NCBI RefSeq assembly: GCF_002211285.1
Contig: NZ_LOKX01000012.1
Location: 248,001 to 312,000, forward strand
Direction: 5' to 3'
From: Rhizobium sp. R635
Lineage (GTDB): Bacteria; Pseudomonadota; Alphaproteobacteria; Rhizobiales; Rhizobiaceae
DNA length: 64,000 nt
The notes under the pieces are model-generated. The model was given only the letters and a program-made list of their open reading frames with translations. It was not told the origin of the DNA and searched no databases. The position numbers and the translations under genes were made by a program. How positions within the stretch are numbered: the stretch's first letter is position 1; every line of letters starts with the position of its first letter. This document shows, piece by piece, positions 45,514 to 55,158 of this stretch.

Positions 45514-46299
45514 TCACCGCCCATGCATCAAAACACTGATCGCAGTTGCATGGAGATCCTTGTTCGCGGAGGCGATGATGCGGCCGCCGTTTTCGGGGCG
45601 CGAGCCGTCAAATGTCGTTACCACGCCTCCCGCCGCCTCTATCAGTGGGATCAACGGAACGATATCATAGGGCTGCAGGCTGTATTCGACGCAGATGTCG
45701 ATGTGGCCCGCTGCCAACATGGCGAAAGCGTAACACTCGCCGCCGTACCGAGTCATTTTGACAGTGTCATCCAGAATATCAAATCGAACGTCAGGGTTCC
45801 TGCGAACTCCTTCAGGCGAGTTGGTATGCAACACGGCATCCGATAGCTGCGCGCACGCACTTGTTCTCAGGCGGGCTGTGGCGTTGTCGGTCTTGAGCCA
45901 GCTCTCTCCGTTATGAGCCCAAAACCTCTCTCTGGTGATCGGCTGACTCATCATGCCGGCAGTCGCTCGTCCTTGCTCGCAAAAGCCGATCAAAGTCCCC
46001 CACACCGGAATTCCAAGCAGGTAAGGACGTGTGCCGTCGATCGGATCGAGGACCCACTGGCAGGCCCCTGTTCCAGTGATCCCGTATTCCTCACCTACAA
46101 TGCTGTGATCAGGGAATTCGGCGGAGATTAACGCTCGCATTGCCAACTCGGCCTCTCGATCCGCTTCCGTCACAGGATCGAAACGGTATCCCTCTTTCGG
46201 TTTGGTCGAGGTCTCAGGCTTTCGCCGGAATCGGGCGATTGTCTCGCGATCGGCGGCGTCGGCCAGTCTGTGCAAAAAGTCCGCGGTGGGAAGTTTCAT
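45514..46299 (-). CDS. inositol monophosphatase-family protein (HisN/SuhB/CysQ type)
   Basis: A 261-residue metal-dependent phosphatase. Motifs are the G-E-E-Y-G metal Glu, D-P-I-D-G-T (metal Asp pair) and the C-terminal Q-P-Y-D-I-V-P-L-I-P-L-I-E-A-A-G-G-V-V-T. The usual W-D is Y-D here. It may act on inositol phosphate, histidinol phosphate, PAP or a sugar phosphate. It lies just upstream of the GH3 gene on the same strand. Confidence 0.87.
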   Translation of the reverse strand: MKLPTADFLHRLADAADRETIARFRRKPETSTKPKEGYRFDPVTEADREAELAMRALISAEFPDHSIVGEEYGITGTGACQWVLDPIDGTRPYLLGIPVWGTLIGFCEQGRATAGMMSQPITRERFWAHNGESWLKTDNATARLRTSACAQLSDAVLHTNSPEGVRRNPDVRFDILDDTVKMTRYGGECYAFAMLAAGHIDICVEYSLQPYDIVPLIPLIEAAGGVVTTFDGSRPENGGRIIASANKDLHATAISVLMHGR

Positions 46300-46573
46300 T
46301 GCTTATCCCTGTCTCGTAAAGCGCGCGTCGTAACGACAGTCGCCGCCTGGATTGGTCTGTGATTGTGACGGAGTACGATCGGGGATCGCTCGCATTTTTC
46401 GGCCGAGTTTCAGAGACACAGGCTCCTCTCTGACGCTGTCGAACCTCGCACAGCGGCGCCAATTCGTGGATCGGCCGGCGGGGTGATCTTGAGCTTTCTG
46501 GGCGCGGAGCACACGGCCCTATACCTAAAGCTCAGCCGGACCTTGTACTTCTACAAGCGCGCTACCCCCGAAT

Positions 46574-47164
46574 TTACGTGCCGTTCCGCAGGTCGGCGAG
46601 CTTTTCAAAATTTATGTCGATCTGTTCGAAATGCGCCTTGGAGCCTTCCCCCGTCGGCGATTGAACGCCAAAGCCTACTTTGATCGGGCGGTTGCGAATA
46701 CCGGGAATGGCGAACCAGCGTAGAAACTGCCAGAATTTGCCGTCCTCGGAAAAATGAAACGCGATCGCATCCCCATCGCAGTAGACACGAAGCCAAACAG
46801 CTTCTCCAAGGTAATTCGGACCGTCACAATCGTCTGAGGTCGTCCTCGTAACGACGCTTACGATTGTTGGCTTCTTGGCCGCCGAGTATTCGAACGCCAA
46901 CTTTGCCCAGTTGTCTTCATCGACCTGCACAAAAAGCGCGCCGGCGTCGTAGGGGGCCGCGAACTCGACGGAGACCCGGGCAGTGACTGCAAATGTCTCT
47001 TCAACGACTTCCGTAGCCAGGGAAAGTACGTCGTTTCGGCGAAAGCTATCTGCAGGATGATGAAACCAATCGGTGCTTCCATTCGCAGTCAGCGTCAAGC
47101 TCCTATCGCCGATCACCGCCGTTCCGTGGTTCTCGCCCTTAATCTGCAATCTATTTACGTTCAT
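46574..47164 (-). CDS. DUF1349-family protein (concanavalin A-like)
   Basis: A 196-residue beta-sandwich protein of the DUF1349 family. Landmarks are the A-A-P-Y-D-A-G-A-L-F-V-Q-V-D-E-D-N-W-A-K-L-A-F-E block in two parts, W-L-R-V-Y-C-D-G-D, and V-G-F-G-V-Q-S-P-T-G-E-G at the end. GGAAG lies upstream of the ATG at 47164; the longer frame to 47449 overlaps the neighbouring hydrolase gene and is rejected. Function unknown; related domains bind or cleave sugars. No signal peptide. Confidence 0.8.
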   Translation of the reverse strand: MNVNRLQIKGENHGTAVIGDRSLTLTANGSTDWFHHPADSFRRNDVLSLATEVVEETFAVTARVSVEFAAPYDAGALFVQVDEDNWAKLAFEYSAAKKPTIVSVVTRTTSDDCDGPNYLGEAVWLRVYCDGDAIAFHFSEDGKFWQFLRWFAIPGIRNRPIKVGFGVQSPTGEGSKAHFEQIDINFEKLADLRNGT

Positions 47165-47423
47165 GTATTCACTTCCGCTCATTATGAAAATGGGCTTGCT
47201 GTGGCACCAACAAGACAAGATAAAATCATATGGGCTTCCTCGGCGCCAATTTCGCAATGCCGTTAAACCTGACGCGATGTGACGTTCGCCCAGAGCCTGC
47301 TGCGAATGAAAAAAGCGCGTCTGCCAACCGGAACTCCTCAAAATCGTGGACCAATGCACATCGAGCTTGTCGCTGGCGGCGGCTTTGGTCTTTAGCCGGA
47401 CTCGCGCCGCTCTGCTGGATAAC

Positions 47424-48245
47424 TCAAAGCTGTTGAGCGGCCCGTGCAATGAGATCGGCGACGGCCTCAGGATGCGATATCATAGACATGTGACCTGAGT
47501 TGATCGCTGTTGTGGTGGCGCCAATATGCTGCGCGAGCCATTGCTGAACATGGGTGGGAAGCGCGTTGTCACGTTCCGTCACCAGGTACCAGCTTGGTTT
47601 GGTGCTCCACGCGGCAGTCGTGATAGGTTCTGAAAAGACTTTAGCGGAAATTGGTTGCTGGGTTGCAGCCAGAACAGCAATGCGGGAAGCTGGGACATCA
47701 TCAGCCATCACATGCGTGTAAGTCTTCGGATCATCCAGCCAGACAAAGCCTTCGTGATCCGGTGCCAGTGCTCCCATCGACACATTCTGTTTCTGTAACA
47801 TCTCCGAGACGGATTCCCCAGCATCCGGAACGAGAGCGGACAGATAGACCAGACCCTTGACGTTCTCAGCATTGCCTGCCTCCGTCACCACAGCGCCCGC
47901 CCAGGAATGTCCAACCAACAGAACGCTGCCTTCTTGACGCAGCAGCACGCGCCGGGTCGCGGCGACATCATCGGCCAGCGAAGTCAGCGAATTTTGCACA
48001 GCGGTGACGTTGTAGCCCCTGCACTGGAGGAGCGGAATGATGTCTTGCCAAGTTGACCCGTCAGAGAAGGCGCCATGGACTAAGACGATATTTCGCACCG
48101 CCTTGGGCTGCGTGGCAGCACGGACAGGCGCTGCCGCGACAGCAGACGCTAGGGCCCTGGTTTTCCCGAATGTCGGTAACGGCATCTCGCCCAAACGAAC
48201 GACGGCGGGTATTGAATGCGCTGATGACGTTCCAGCATCGGCCAT
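47424..48245 (-). CDS. alpha/beta hydrolase (salicylate-esterase/MES-like)
   Basis: A 273-residue alpha/beta hydrolase. Core from I-V-L-V-H-G-A-F-S-D-G-S-T-W to the nucleophile elbow G-H-S-W-A-G-A; the late G-H-M-S-M-I-S-H-P-E segment gives the catalytic His and the acid lies in E-R-D-N. The N-terminal 45 residues are Ala-rich and could be an export signal or a tail. The ATG at 48245 follows AAGG. It is 49 bases after a DUF1330 gene on the same strand, so both are probably under the TetR regulator at 48690. Confidence 0.85.
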   Translation of the reverse strand: MADAGTSSAHSIPAVVRLGEMPLPTFGKTRALASAVAAAPVRAATQPKAVRNIVLVHGAFSDGSTWQDIIPLLQCRGYNVTAVQNSLTSLADDVAATRRVLLRQEGSVLLVGHSWAGAVVTEAGNAENVKGLVYLSALVPDAGESVSEMLQKQNVSMGALAPDHEGFVWLDDPKTYTHVMADDVPASRIAVLAATQQPISAKVFSEPITTAAWSTKPSWYLVTERDNALPTHVQQWLAQHIGATTTAINSGHMSMISHPEAVADLIARAAQQL

Positions 48246-48294
48246 CAAACTGCCTTTCGGATCGCCAAATGATCAAGGACTCCAAGCATGCGGA

Positions 48295-48585
48295 TCATCC
48301 GGCAACCTCGTACAGGCGAAAGCTCATGTCGGCTGCCTCTTCCCGTAGCGGCGCAATCGCCTGATACTCAGGTGACATGAACCAATCTTTTGCCGCTTGG
48401 AGGTCCGGAAAACGGATGATGCCGAGGCCATGTCCTGTCGTCGAACCGGAAAGTGCTTCGACGAATTTACCCCGGTGAACGAATTCACCGCCAAATGCCG
48501 CAATCGTAGACGCCGCCGCAGCTGAATACTCTCCCAATTTCTCGGCCGCTCTGGGGCGGACCTCAGCGATGACAAGCGCTGGCAT
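48295..48585 (-). CDS. DUF1330-family protein
   Basis: A 96-residue ferredoxin-like alpha/beta-barrel protein. It has the family core R-G-K-F-V-E-A-L-S-G and I-I-R-F-P-D-L-Q-A-A-K-D-W-F, then P-E-Y-Q-A-I-A-P-L-R. The start at 48585 follows AGGAG; a start at 48621 is in frame but less likely. Function not established; members often sit beside hydrolases and stress regulators. First gene of the minus-strand pair opposite TetR. Confidence 0.83.
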   Translation of the reverse strand: MPALVIAEVRPRAAEKLGEYSAAAASTIAAFGGEFVHRGKFVEALSGSTTGHGLGIIRFPDLQAAKDWFMSPEYQAIAPLREEAADMSFRLYEVAG

Positions 48586-48637
48586 TCGGATCTCCTGTAG
48601 ACAGATTGGAATTTTAAACACATATGAACATAACTAA

Positions 48638-48669
48638 GGACAATAATTTTGTCCACATGTGACCAAAAT
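48638..48669. promoter_or_regulatory. TetR operator candidate (two overlapping palindromes)
   Basis: Between the divergent DUF1330 and TetR genes. GGACAA-TAATT-TTGTCC at 48638-48654 is a perfect six-base inverted repeat with five-base spacer. A second, 24-base palindrome at 48646-48669 centres on CACATGTG and matches its complement at 20 of 24 positions. The region is AT-rich and short (104 bases), so both promoters must overlap it. Best read as the binding site of the TetR protein. Confidence 0.6.
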
Positions 48670-48689
48670 AAAAAATGAGGATTTTTCGG

Positions 48690-49313
48690 ATGGCACGACC
48701 GATGAAGTTTGACTGTGATCAGGCAATCGAAATCGCGACTGAGGCGATCCGCTCGGAAGGCTACCAGCAAGCTTCCGTGAAGGCGTTGTCGGAGCGTTTG
48801 GGAATATCCCGATCCAGTTTTTACAATACGTTTGGGTCACGCGAGGAACTGTTCGCCGAAGTCATCCGTCGCTATGCCCCATCAGCTCCGGATGCGCCGC
48901 TTTATGGTCGGGCCGAGGAGGAGGTTCTTGCTCTGATCGAGGGTGTCGTTCGAAATATCTGCCGGGTCCGGAGCAGCGATCAGGAAGGTCACGGCTGCAT
49001 TATTGTCAATTCGATCTCCGAGCTTTGCCCATCGCCGTCCGGTCCGGGCCAAATGCTGGCAGGTCTGGCCACGGGCTCGGTGGATCGGATTCAGGAGTTG
49101 CTTGCAACTGCTCAGGCCCAAAACGAGATTCCCGCGGAGGCCAACCTCCGGGGCTTGGCGCTTGCACTTCAAAACATGATGATCGGATTGAACGTGATGT
49201 CGAAGGTGATACGCTCGGAAGAAGAGTTGTGGTTGATAGCTGAGGTTACGTTGAAAGGGCTGGGACTATATCCGAGGCGTGCAAGCGCCCATTCGTCCGA
49301 TCAAGAGCAGTAA
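48690..49313 (+). CDS. TetR-family transcriptional regulator
   Basis: A 207-residue regulator. The N-terminal helix-turn-helix contains A-I-E-I-A-T-E-A-I-R, K-A-L-S-E-R-L-G-I-S-R-S-S-F-Y-N-T-F-G-S-R-E-E-L-F in two parts. The rest is a TetR C-terminal ligand and dimer domain of the YcdC/AcrR style with one Cys-rich spot (C-R and G-C-I). GAGG lies eight bases before the ATG at 48690; an in-frame ATG at 48675 is possible. It is divergent from the hydrolase pair. Confidence 0.9.
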   Translation: MARPMKFDCDQAIEIATEAIRSEGYQQASVKALSERLGISRSSFYNTFGSREELFAEVIRRYAPSAPDAPLYGRAEEEVLALIEGVVRNICRVRSSDQEGHGCIIVNSISELCPSPSGPGQMLAGLATGSVDRIQELLATAQAQNEIPAEANLRGLALALQNMMIGLNVMSKVIRSEEELWLIAEVTLKGLGLYPRRASAHSSDQEQ

Positions 49314-49322
49314 GTAGTGAAG

Positions 49323-49344
49323 TGCAGGGTATTGATGTCCTGCA
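49323..49344. terminator. possible bidirectional hairpin at a convergent junction
   Basis: TGCAGG (49323-49328) and CCTGCA (49339-49344) form a six-pair stem with a ten-base loop, ten bases after the TetR stop and 50 before the end of the amidohydrolase gene. No T-run follows. Weak evidence for transcription ending here. Confidence 0.3.
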
Positions 49345-49393
49345 GTGACGCTGGGATGCGATAACCTACGCATTTCGGCGGCTGCCGAGACTT

Positions 49394-50287
49394 CTATATC
49401 CGATAGAATCTTGCGGCGTTGTCGTGGAACAGCGCAATTCGTTCGTCGTGTGAATAGCTAGCGGTGATGGACTTGAAACTGTCCATAATCTTGTCATAGC
49501 TGCCGAACAGCTTGTCTACTGGGAAATTCGAAGCGAACATGCATCTGTCGACGCCGAATGCCGCGATTGCCTCCTCCACGTAAGGCCTGATGCTATCCAC
49601 CGTCCACGTCCAATCTCCCATGCCGAGACCGGAGATTTTGCATGCGACATTGGGTGCCCGGGCTAGCATGCGCATTCCCTTTCGCCATCCTTCGAAATGG
49701 CTAGGGCCATCGACCTGCATGCCGGTGTGATTGAGAATGATCTGCACGTCGGGAAAATCGCGGGCGAGTTCGAGGAATTCTTCCATCTGCCAGTAATAGA
49801 GCTGAAGGTCGAAGCTGAGGCCCCGCCGTGCCAGCTCCTTGAAGCCTTTGCGCCAGTCCGGCGTCCGACTGACTTCCGGTTCGGTCAGATAGGTTTTCGC
49901 GACATCGTCATGAAAGTTCATCGACTGTCGGATGCCGCGGAAGTTCGCATAGGACATGTGCTCGTCCAGGAGATCGCCGACGTCGCGCTTGCGCAAGTCG
50001 GCGTATCCGACAATCCCATGAGGGAAGCCGTGCTTGTCGGCCATACTTTGCAGCCAACGCGTCTCGCCGGCAGGGTCCTTCGGATCGTATCCGACGTCGA
50101 GATGCACTGCCTTCACCAGGTTCTGATTCCTGGCGTCCGCCAGAAAATCGTCGATGAGGTAAGTTTTGTTGATCGCGGTGTAGTCGCCGAAAGCAGACGG
50201 TCTCACGCCGTCCGACAGCCATGGATAGTAGTTGTTGTCGAGATCCCACAAATGGAAATGGGGATCGATGATTGGTAGGTCGTCCAT
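49394..50287 (-). CDS. amidohydrolase-family protein (amidohydro_2, lactonase-like)
   Basis: A 297-residue metal-dependent TIM-barrel hydrolase. It begins I-I-D-P-H-F-H-L-W-D-L, the H-x-H metal site of the amidohydrolase_2 family, and has I-I-L-N-H-T-G and the late M-F-A-S-N-F-P-V-D-K-L-F with its Asp. Near relatives are L-fucono-/L-rhamnono-lactonases and 4-sulfomuconolactonase. It is the last gene of the minus-strand operon beginning at 59445, so it may open a lactone made by the SDR. Confidence 0.88.
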   Translation of the reverse strand: MDDLPIIDPHFHLWDLDNNYYPWLSDGVRPSAFGDYTAINKTYLIDDFLADARNQNLVKAVHLDVGYDPKDPAGETRWLQSMADKHGFPHGIVGYADLRKRDVGDLLDEHMSYANFRGIRQSMNFHDDVAKTYLTEPEVSRTPDWRKGFKELARRGLSFDLQLYYWQMEEFLELARDFPDVQIILNHTGMQVDGPSHFEGWRKGMRMLARAPNVACKISGLGMGDWTWTVDSIRPYVEEAIAAFGVDRCMFASNFPVDKLFGSYDKIMDSFKSITASYSHDERIALFHDNAARFYRI

Positions 50288-50320
50288 GATTGCTGCCCTT
50301 GTATATGATCACGCTTGGGA

Positions 50321-50348
50321 GGGACGCCGGAGATGATCGCCGGCGCCC
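50321..50348 (-). promoter_or_regulatory. stem-loop after the binding-protein gene
   Basis: GGG-A-CGCCGG pairs with CCGGCG-CCC around a nine-base loop, a nine-pair stem with one bulged A. It lies ten bases after the Rbs-type binding-protein stop and before the amidohydrolase gene. There is no T-run. Confidence 0.5.
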
Positions 50349-50357
50349 GATTCCAAG

Positions 50358-51335
50358 TTAGTAAGCCGGCGGAAACACACGCGCTATGACGGCCTTTGCT
50401 TCCGGGGTATCAACCTTGTCCGCGGTTACGAGCGGCATGACGAGAGCGAGATCCTTTTTGACCGGCGCACCGGAGAGCGCGTTGAACACCTGCTGCGTGC
50501 CGTCTATTCCCTGCCCGACAGCTTCCTGGAAGAAGATGCCCTGGATTGCGTTCGACTTTAAAAGCGCGATCGTCGTCGGGCTGCCATCAGCAACCGCAAT
50601 GCCGACCTTGCCGGTGAGACCGCGGGTCTGCAGCACTTTGGCGGCGCCGGTCCCGGCCTCGTCATACATGCCGTAAATGGCCTTGAGATCAGGATGGGCC
50701 GTCAACATGTCATTGGCCTGCGTGACCGCTTCGTTGACGGTAAGCCCCCTTGTCTCCAGCATCTGCGCCAATTCGCAACCGCTTGCCTTGAACGCCTCTT
50801 CCGCTCCCTTCAGGTATTTTTGCGCATTTTCGCGGTCTTGCGGCAGCGACAACATCCCGACCTGATTACCACCGCGGTCCTTGGCGAGCTTGCAGACGAA
50901 CTCCCCCTGTGCCTTGCCGGTCTCGTAGTTGTTAGCCGTTACCGATGACGTGTAGTCGGTCTGGCCGGGCTGCGGACCGATGCCCGCGAAGGCGATCGGG
51001 ATGTTCTGCGATTTCAAATATGCGAGAAGCGGTGGCGTGCTCGTGGAGCTCACCGGGCCGATCACGATGGCGTCGACGCCCTTGGTCACGGCGGTGCGGG
51101 CATTGTCCATTTGTTTTGCCGGCGAGTTTTCAGACGTGTATTCGACATAGTCCATGCCGAGTTCATTCGCCTTTTCCTTTACGCCGTAGCCGACCCACTG
51201 CCAGTACGAGATGTCGAGCGATGGGGCTAGATAGGCAACCGTTTTCTTGTCTTCCGCCTGCGCTGCCGCAGAAATCGCTAAGGTTGCGATTGCGACACCC
51301 GCAGCGAGCCTGAGCCCCTGTTTAAGTTTTTTCAT
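50358..51335 (-). CDS. sugar ABC transporter substrate-binding protein (RbsB-like)
   Basis: A 325-residue periplasmic binding protein of the RbsB (peripla_BP_4) type. It has a Sec signal ([20 protein letters not shown]), then [15 protein letters not shown] and the [10 protein letters not shown] block. GAGGAGG precedes the ATG at 51335. The ligand is probably a pentose-like or branched sugar, which is a guess from the family. Confidence 0.92.
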   Translation of the reverse strand: MKKLKQGLRLAAGVAIATLAISAAAQAEDKKTVAYLAPSLDISYWQWVGYGVKEKANELGMDYVEYTSENSPAKQMDNARTAVTKGVDAIVIGPVSSTSTPPLLAYLKSQNIPIAFAGIGPQPGQTDYTSSVTANNYETGKAQGEFVCKLAKDRGGNQVGMLSLPQDRENAQKYLKGAEEAFKASGCELAQMLETRGLTVNEAVTQANDMLTAHPDLKAIYGMYDEAGTGAAKVLQTRGLTGKVGIAVADGSPTTIALLKSNAIQGIFFQEAVGQGIDGTQQVFNALSGAPVKKDLALVMPLVTADKVDTPEAKAVIARVFPPAY

Positions 51336-51378
51336 TTTCGTTCCTCCTCTACTTGTCCGGCGACATGCCGGGTTGATG

Positions 51379-52389
51379 TCAAACGGCCCCTCGCCGCGAC
51401 TTGCTGAAGCGGTCGATGAGCACCGCAATGAGAATGGCGACACCTGTGACGGACCCTTGCCAGAAGCTGTTGATGCCGATGAGGTTGACGCCGTTCTGGA
51501 TGACGGTGATCATCAGAGCTCCCAGCACCGCGCCGACCGCAGTGCCCGTGCCGCCCAACAGACTGGCTCCACCGATTACGACCGCCGCTATGGCCTGGAG
51601 CATCAGGCTCGACCCCGCCGTGGATTCGGCGTTGAGAATGTAGGAGATCGTCAGGAGGCCGGAGAACGACGCAAGGAGCGACGATGCGACATAGGCCATG
51701 AATTTCGTCCGCTTGACCGGGATGCCGAGCAGATAGGCGGCCGTCGAACTGCTGCCGACAGCATAAAACCAGCGCCCCGCCACCATCTTCTTCAGGAAGA
51801 GCTCGATCGCGATCAGGAGGATCACGCAGAAGAGAATGTAATTCGGAACGCCCGGTATCAGGTTGCCGCTGTTGAGGAGCCAGAAGTCCGGATCGCCGAT
51901 CGGCATCGAGCGCCCGTTGGTGACGATGAAGGCCAGCGAGCCGGCAACGGCAAAGGTGATGAGCGTCACGACGAACGGCGCCAGACCGGCGATCGTGACG
52001 AGGAAGCCATTGATGGATCCGAAAAGAAGTCCGACGCCGAGACCGATCAGGCTTGCCGAGATGCCGCCAAACCCATTTGCCATCGCCTGCGCCGTCACCA
52101 TGCCGGTCAATGAGAAGACCGAGCCGACGGATAGGTCGATACCGCCGGTGATGACGACAAGCAGGACGCCCAACGACATGATGATAAGAGGCGCACCGGC
52201 CTGTGTGATATTGGCGAAGTTGCCCCAGGTGAGCGCCTGAGGAACCTGCGAGCCGACCGCAAGGGCCAGCAGCACGATGGCCAAAGCGATCGCGATTTCG
52301 GTCCTGTAGGCGCTAAAGAGGCTTTCCCGCTGCCTGATTTGTGTTGCCGGCGCCTCAGTCGGCGCGATGTGTGCCCGGGTCCCAGTCAT
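51379..52389 (-). CDS. sugar ABC transporter permease (RbsC-like)
   Basis: A 336-residue permease with eight to ten hydrophobic segments. Family blocks [16 protein letters not shown] and [13 protein letters not shown] are clear. Its ATG overlaps the ATPase stop by four bases. Confidence 0.92.
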   Translation of the reverse strand: MTGTRAHIAPTEAPATQIRQRESLFSAYRTEIAIALAIVLLALAVGSQVPQALTWGNFANITQAGAPLIIMSLGVLLVVITGGIDLSVGSVFSLTGMVTAQAMANGFGGISASLIGLGVGLLFGSINGFLVTIAGLAPFVVTLITFAVAGSLAFIVTNGRSMPIGDPDFWLLNSGNLIPGVPNYILFCVILLIAIELFLKKMVAGRWFYAVGSSSTAAYLLGIPVKRTKFMAYVASSLLASFSGLLTISYILNAESTAGSSLMLQAIAAVVIGGASLLGGTGTAVGAVLGALMITVIQNGVNLIGINSFWQGSVTGVAILIAVLIDRFSKSRRGAV

Positions 52390-53888
52390 GCGGCCATTCC
52401 AGTCAAGGTAACAAGTTTCTCTTCACTGAAGTCATCGCGGTCCATCACACCGGCACACCGTCCCTCGGTGTCGAAGGCGATGACGCGGTCGCAGACTTCC
52501 AGCAGTTCGACATTTTCCGTAGACCACCAGACGATCACCGTGCCTGAAGCGGCCATTTGTCTGATAAGCTGATAGATCTCACGCTTGGTTCCGATATCGA
52601 CGCCTCTGGTCGGTTCCTCGAGGACCAGCAGCCGGGAGGGCACGCCTAGCCAGCGGGCAAGCAGCAGCTTCTGCTGCGTGCCACCGCTCAGCGTGCTCGG
52701 CAGATCCCAGACCGAAGCGGCCTTCACCTTCAAGGCCTTCAGCAGATCGAGGCATTCGGCCGCTTCTGAGCCCCCGGCGAGGAGCGCGCCTCTGGTCACG
52801 CGGCGGGACGCCATGACGTTATCGATGATCGGAAGACTGTGGAGGATTCCCTTGTGTGCCCGATCGCCGGTCACATATCCCGCTCCCAGGCGGGCGGCTT
52901 TGCGCGGCGATTGGAGCCGGTCCGGCCATCCCGCACGCGCAACCGTCCATCGCTTCTTCCGGGCGGCGCCTGTCAGTCCTTCGATCAGAGCTGCCGGTCC
53001 AGCCGGTGCGCCAGCCACGCCGAACACTGTGCCTGGCTGCAGTTCCAGACTGAAACCTGCCTCCTCGAGTGTGATGGTGTCCGTCGAAGCGGAGGCGTCC
53101 GACCGGTATGCGACCCGCGGCGCCCCTAGCGGTGCATGAGAAGATGCCACCTGCCCCATCTTTTCGATGATGCCGGCGTCCGTCAGCTCTTCCATCGGCT
53201 GACGATCGACCACCGTGCGGCCGTCGCGGATGATCGTGCAGACATTGGCAATTTGCCTGATCTCCTTCATTCGGTGCGAGACGAACACAACCGACAGACC
53301 GGTATCGCGAGTAAGCCGCCGCAGGACCGCAAATAGCCTCTCCGTCTCAAGAGCTGTGAGATTGGCAGTCGGCTCGTCGAGGAGGATCAATTCCGCACCC
53401 GACGAAAGAGCCCTGGCAATTTCAACCATCTGACCTTCGTGGAGGCTGAGGCTCCCAACCAGCCTGTGCAAGGACCTGGCGGCAAAGTCCTGGTCGATCA
53501 TCCGCAGCGCGTCGTAGGCTTGTGCCGCCGCGGCCGCACGCCGAAACAAGGCCGCGCCTCTCCTGTGATGCGGCAGGGCAATATTTTCGGCGACAGTCAG
53601 ATGCGGCAGCAGCGCAAGTTCCTGGTGCACGACCGCGACCTTCGCCCTGCCCTCGGCCTCGCTGCGTTTGCTGCCCCCGCTGTCGAAGAAGTGAATCTCT
53701 CCATCGTTGCGCGAGGCCGCGCCGGTGATGATCTTGATCATCGTCGACTTGCCGGCGCCATTGCCGCCGAGCAGCGCATGAACCTCCCCCCGCGCAACGG
53801 AAAAGTTGACGCCTTTGAGGACCGAGGTCGCACCGTAGGACTTTGTAAGTCCTCGGACGGTGATGACGTTCTTTGACGTTTCGCTCAT
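52386..53888 (-). CDS. sugar ABC transporter dual ATP-binding protein (RbsA-like)
   Basis: A 500-residue tandem ATPase. Domain 1 has Walker A G-G-N-G-A-G-K-S-T, signature L-S-L-H-E-G-Q-M-V-E-I-A-R and Walker B I-L-L-D-E-P-T. Domain 2 has signature L-S-G-G-T-Q-Q-K-L-L-L-A-R and Walker B L-V-L-E-E-P-T, but its Walker A is A-G-A-P-A-G-P, without the Lys, as in the weak second site of RbsA. It follows the DctM gene by ten bases, so TRAP and ABC importers share an operon. Confidence 0.9.
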   Translation of the reverse strand: MSETSKNVITVRGLTKSYGATSVLKGVNFSVARGEVHALLGGNGAGKSTMIKIITGAASRNDGEIHFFDSGGSKRSEAEGRAKVAVVHQELALLPHLTVAENIALPHHRRGAALFRRAAAAAQAYDALRMIDQDFAARSLHRLVGSLSLHEGQMVEIARALSSGAELILLDEPTANLTALETERLFAVLRRLTRDTGLSVVFVSHRMKEIRQIANVCTIIRDGRTVVDRQPMEELTDAGIIEKMGQVASSHAPLGAPRVAYRSDASASTDTITLEEAGFSLELQPGTVFGVAGAPAGPAALIEGLTGAARKKRWTVARAGWPDRLQSPRKAARLGAGYVTGDRAHKGILHSLPIIDNVMASRRVTRGALLAGGSEAAECLDLLKALKVKAASVWDLPSTLSGGTQQKLLLARWLGVPSRLLVLEEPTRGVDIGTKREIYQLIRQMAASGTVIVWWSTENVELLEVCDRVIAFDTEGRCAGVMDRDDFSEEKLVTLTGMAA

Positions 53889-53898
53889 TGAACGCTCC

Positions 53899-55158
53899 TC
53901 AGTAGATTGTCAGGGCAGGTACAAAGCTGACCGCCAGCAGGAGGAGCATGGCCATGCCGAAAAACGGCCAGAGTTCGTTGGTCGTCGTTCCCAAAGGCGC
54001 TTTTGCGATGGACGATGAGATGAACAGCGTCGTCCCGATTGGCGGCGTATAGAGACCAATCCCCAGATTAATCACCATCATCAGGCCGAGTTGGACCCGA
54101 TCGAGACCGATGGAATCGGCCAGAGGAACGAAGATTGGTCCGAGCAGGAGGATCGCCGGCGGCATGTCGAGCGGCATGCCGACGACCAGCATGATCAGGT
54201 TCATCATGAGAATGATGACGATCGGGCTGGAGATGTGCGTCGAGACCCACTCGGCCATGTGCTGCGGAGCCTGATCGAATGTCAGAACCCAGCCGACCGC
54301 AGCGCTTCCCATGATCACCAGCATGACCACGCCCGTCGCGACGCCCGCTTCCACCATGTTATCGCAGAAGCGTTTCCAGGTCAGATCACGGTAGAAGAGG
54401 ATGCTGAGCAGCAGCGAGTAAACGACCGAGAGGACCGAGACCTCTGTCGGCGTCGCCAGGCCGGATCGCAAAAAGACGATGATCAGGATCGGCAGCAGGA
54501 TTGCCGGGAAACTCTGCAGTGCCAGTCGCGCCAGCTCCCGCTTGCGGACCTTCACGGCTTCGACGGCATACCCCCGCCTCACGGAGACATACCAGCAGAC
54601 GAACACGAAGCTCGCCGCCATGATCAGCCCGGGAACAATGCCGGAGATGAACAGGTCGCCTACGCTGACGCCGCTGATCAGAGCGTAGAGGATCATCGGG
54701 ATCGACGGCGGGATGAGGACGTCGATGACAGCAGAGGTCGCATTGTTGGCGGCGCAGAGCGCCGGCGGAAACCCGTGCTTCTTCTGCCAGGGGATGAGAA
54801 CGGAGCCGAGCGCGCTCGCATTCGCCACAGCCGAGCCGGATACGCCGCCAAAGACGACGGAGGATACGACCGTGGTCGACAAGGGTCCGCCCCGCCACCG
54901 TTGCATCGCGCGAGAGGCGAGCTCCAGGAGCTGACGCCCCAGTTCACCGCCAAGCATCAGCGTGCCGGCAAGCATGAAGAACGGGAGCGCCAGCATCGGG
55001 AAGGATTGGGTCTGGTCGTAGACCTGCTGGGCGACCACCGAGAGCGGGACGTAACCGTTGAACAGGACTCCAAGCCCCGCTGCGATGATCAGCCCATAGC
55101 CGACGGGAACGGCGAGAACCATGAGGACGCAGAAGGAAACGATCATCACGAGTGTCAT
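53899..55158 (-). CDS. TRAP transporter large permease (DctM-like)
   Basis: A 419-residue membrane protein with about twelve segments. DctM blocks are F-P-M-L-A-L-P-F-F-M-L-A-G, G-G-V-S-G-S-A-V-A-N-A and I-P-P-S-I-P-M-I-L-Y. Its start overlaps the DctQ gene by four bases. Together with DctQ and DctP it makes a sodium-driven importer for an acidic substrate. Confidence 0.93.
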   Translation of the reverse strand: MTLVMIVSFCVLMVLAVPVGYGLIIAAGLGVLFNGYVPLSVVAQQVYDQTQSFPMLALPFFMLAGTLMLGGELGRQLLELASRAMQRWRGGPLSTTVVSSVVFGGVSGSAVANASALGSVLIPWQKKHGFPPALCAANNATSAVIDVLIPPSIPMILYALISGVSVGDLFISGIVPGLIMAASFVFVCWYVSVRRGYAVEAVKVRKRELARLALQSFPAILLPILIIVFLRSGLATPTEVSVLSVVYSLLLSILFYRDLTWKRFCDNMVEAGVATGVVMLVIMGSAAVGWVLTFDQAPQHMAEWVSTHISSPIVIILMMNLIMLVVGMPLDMPPAILLLGPIFVPLADSIGLDRVQLGLMMVINLGIGLYTPPIGTTLFISSSIAKAPLGTTTNELWPFFGMAMLLLLAVSFVPALTIY

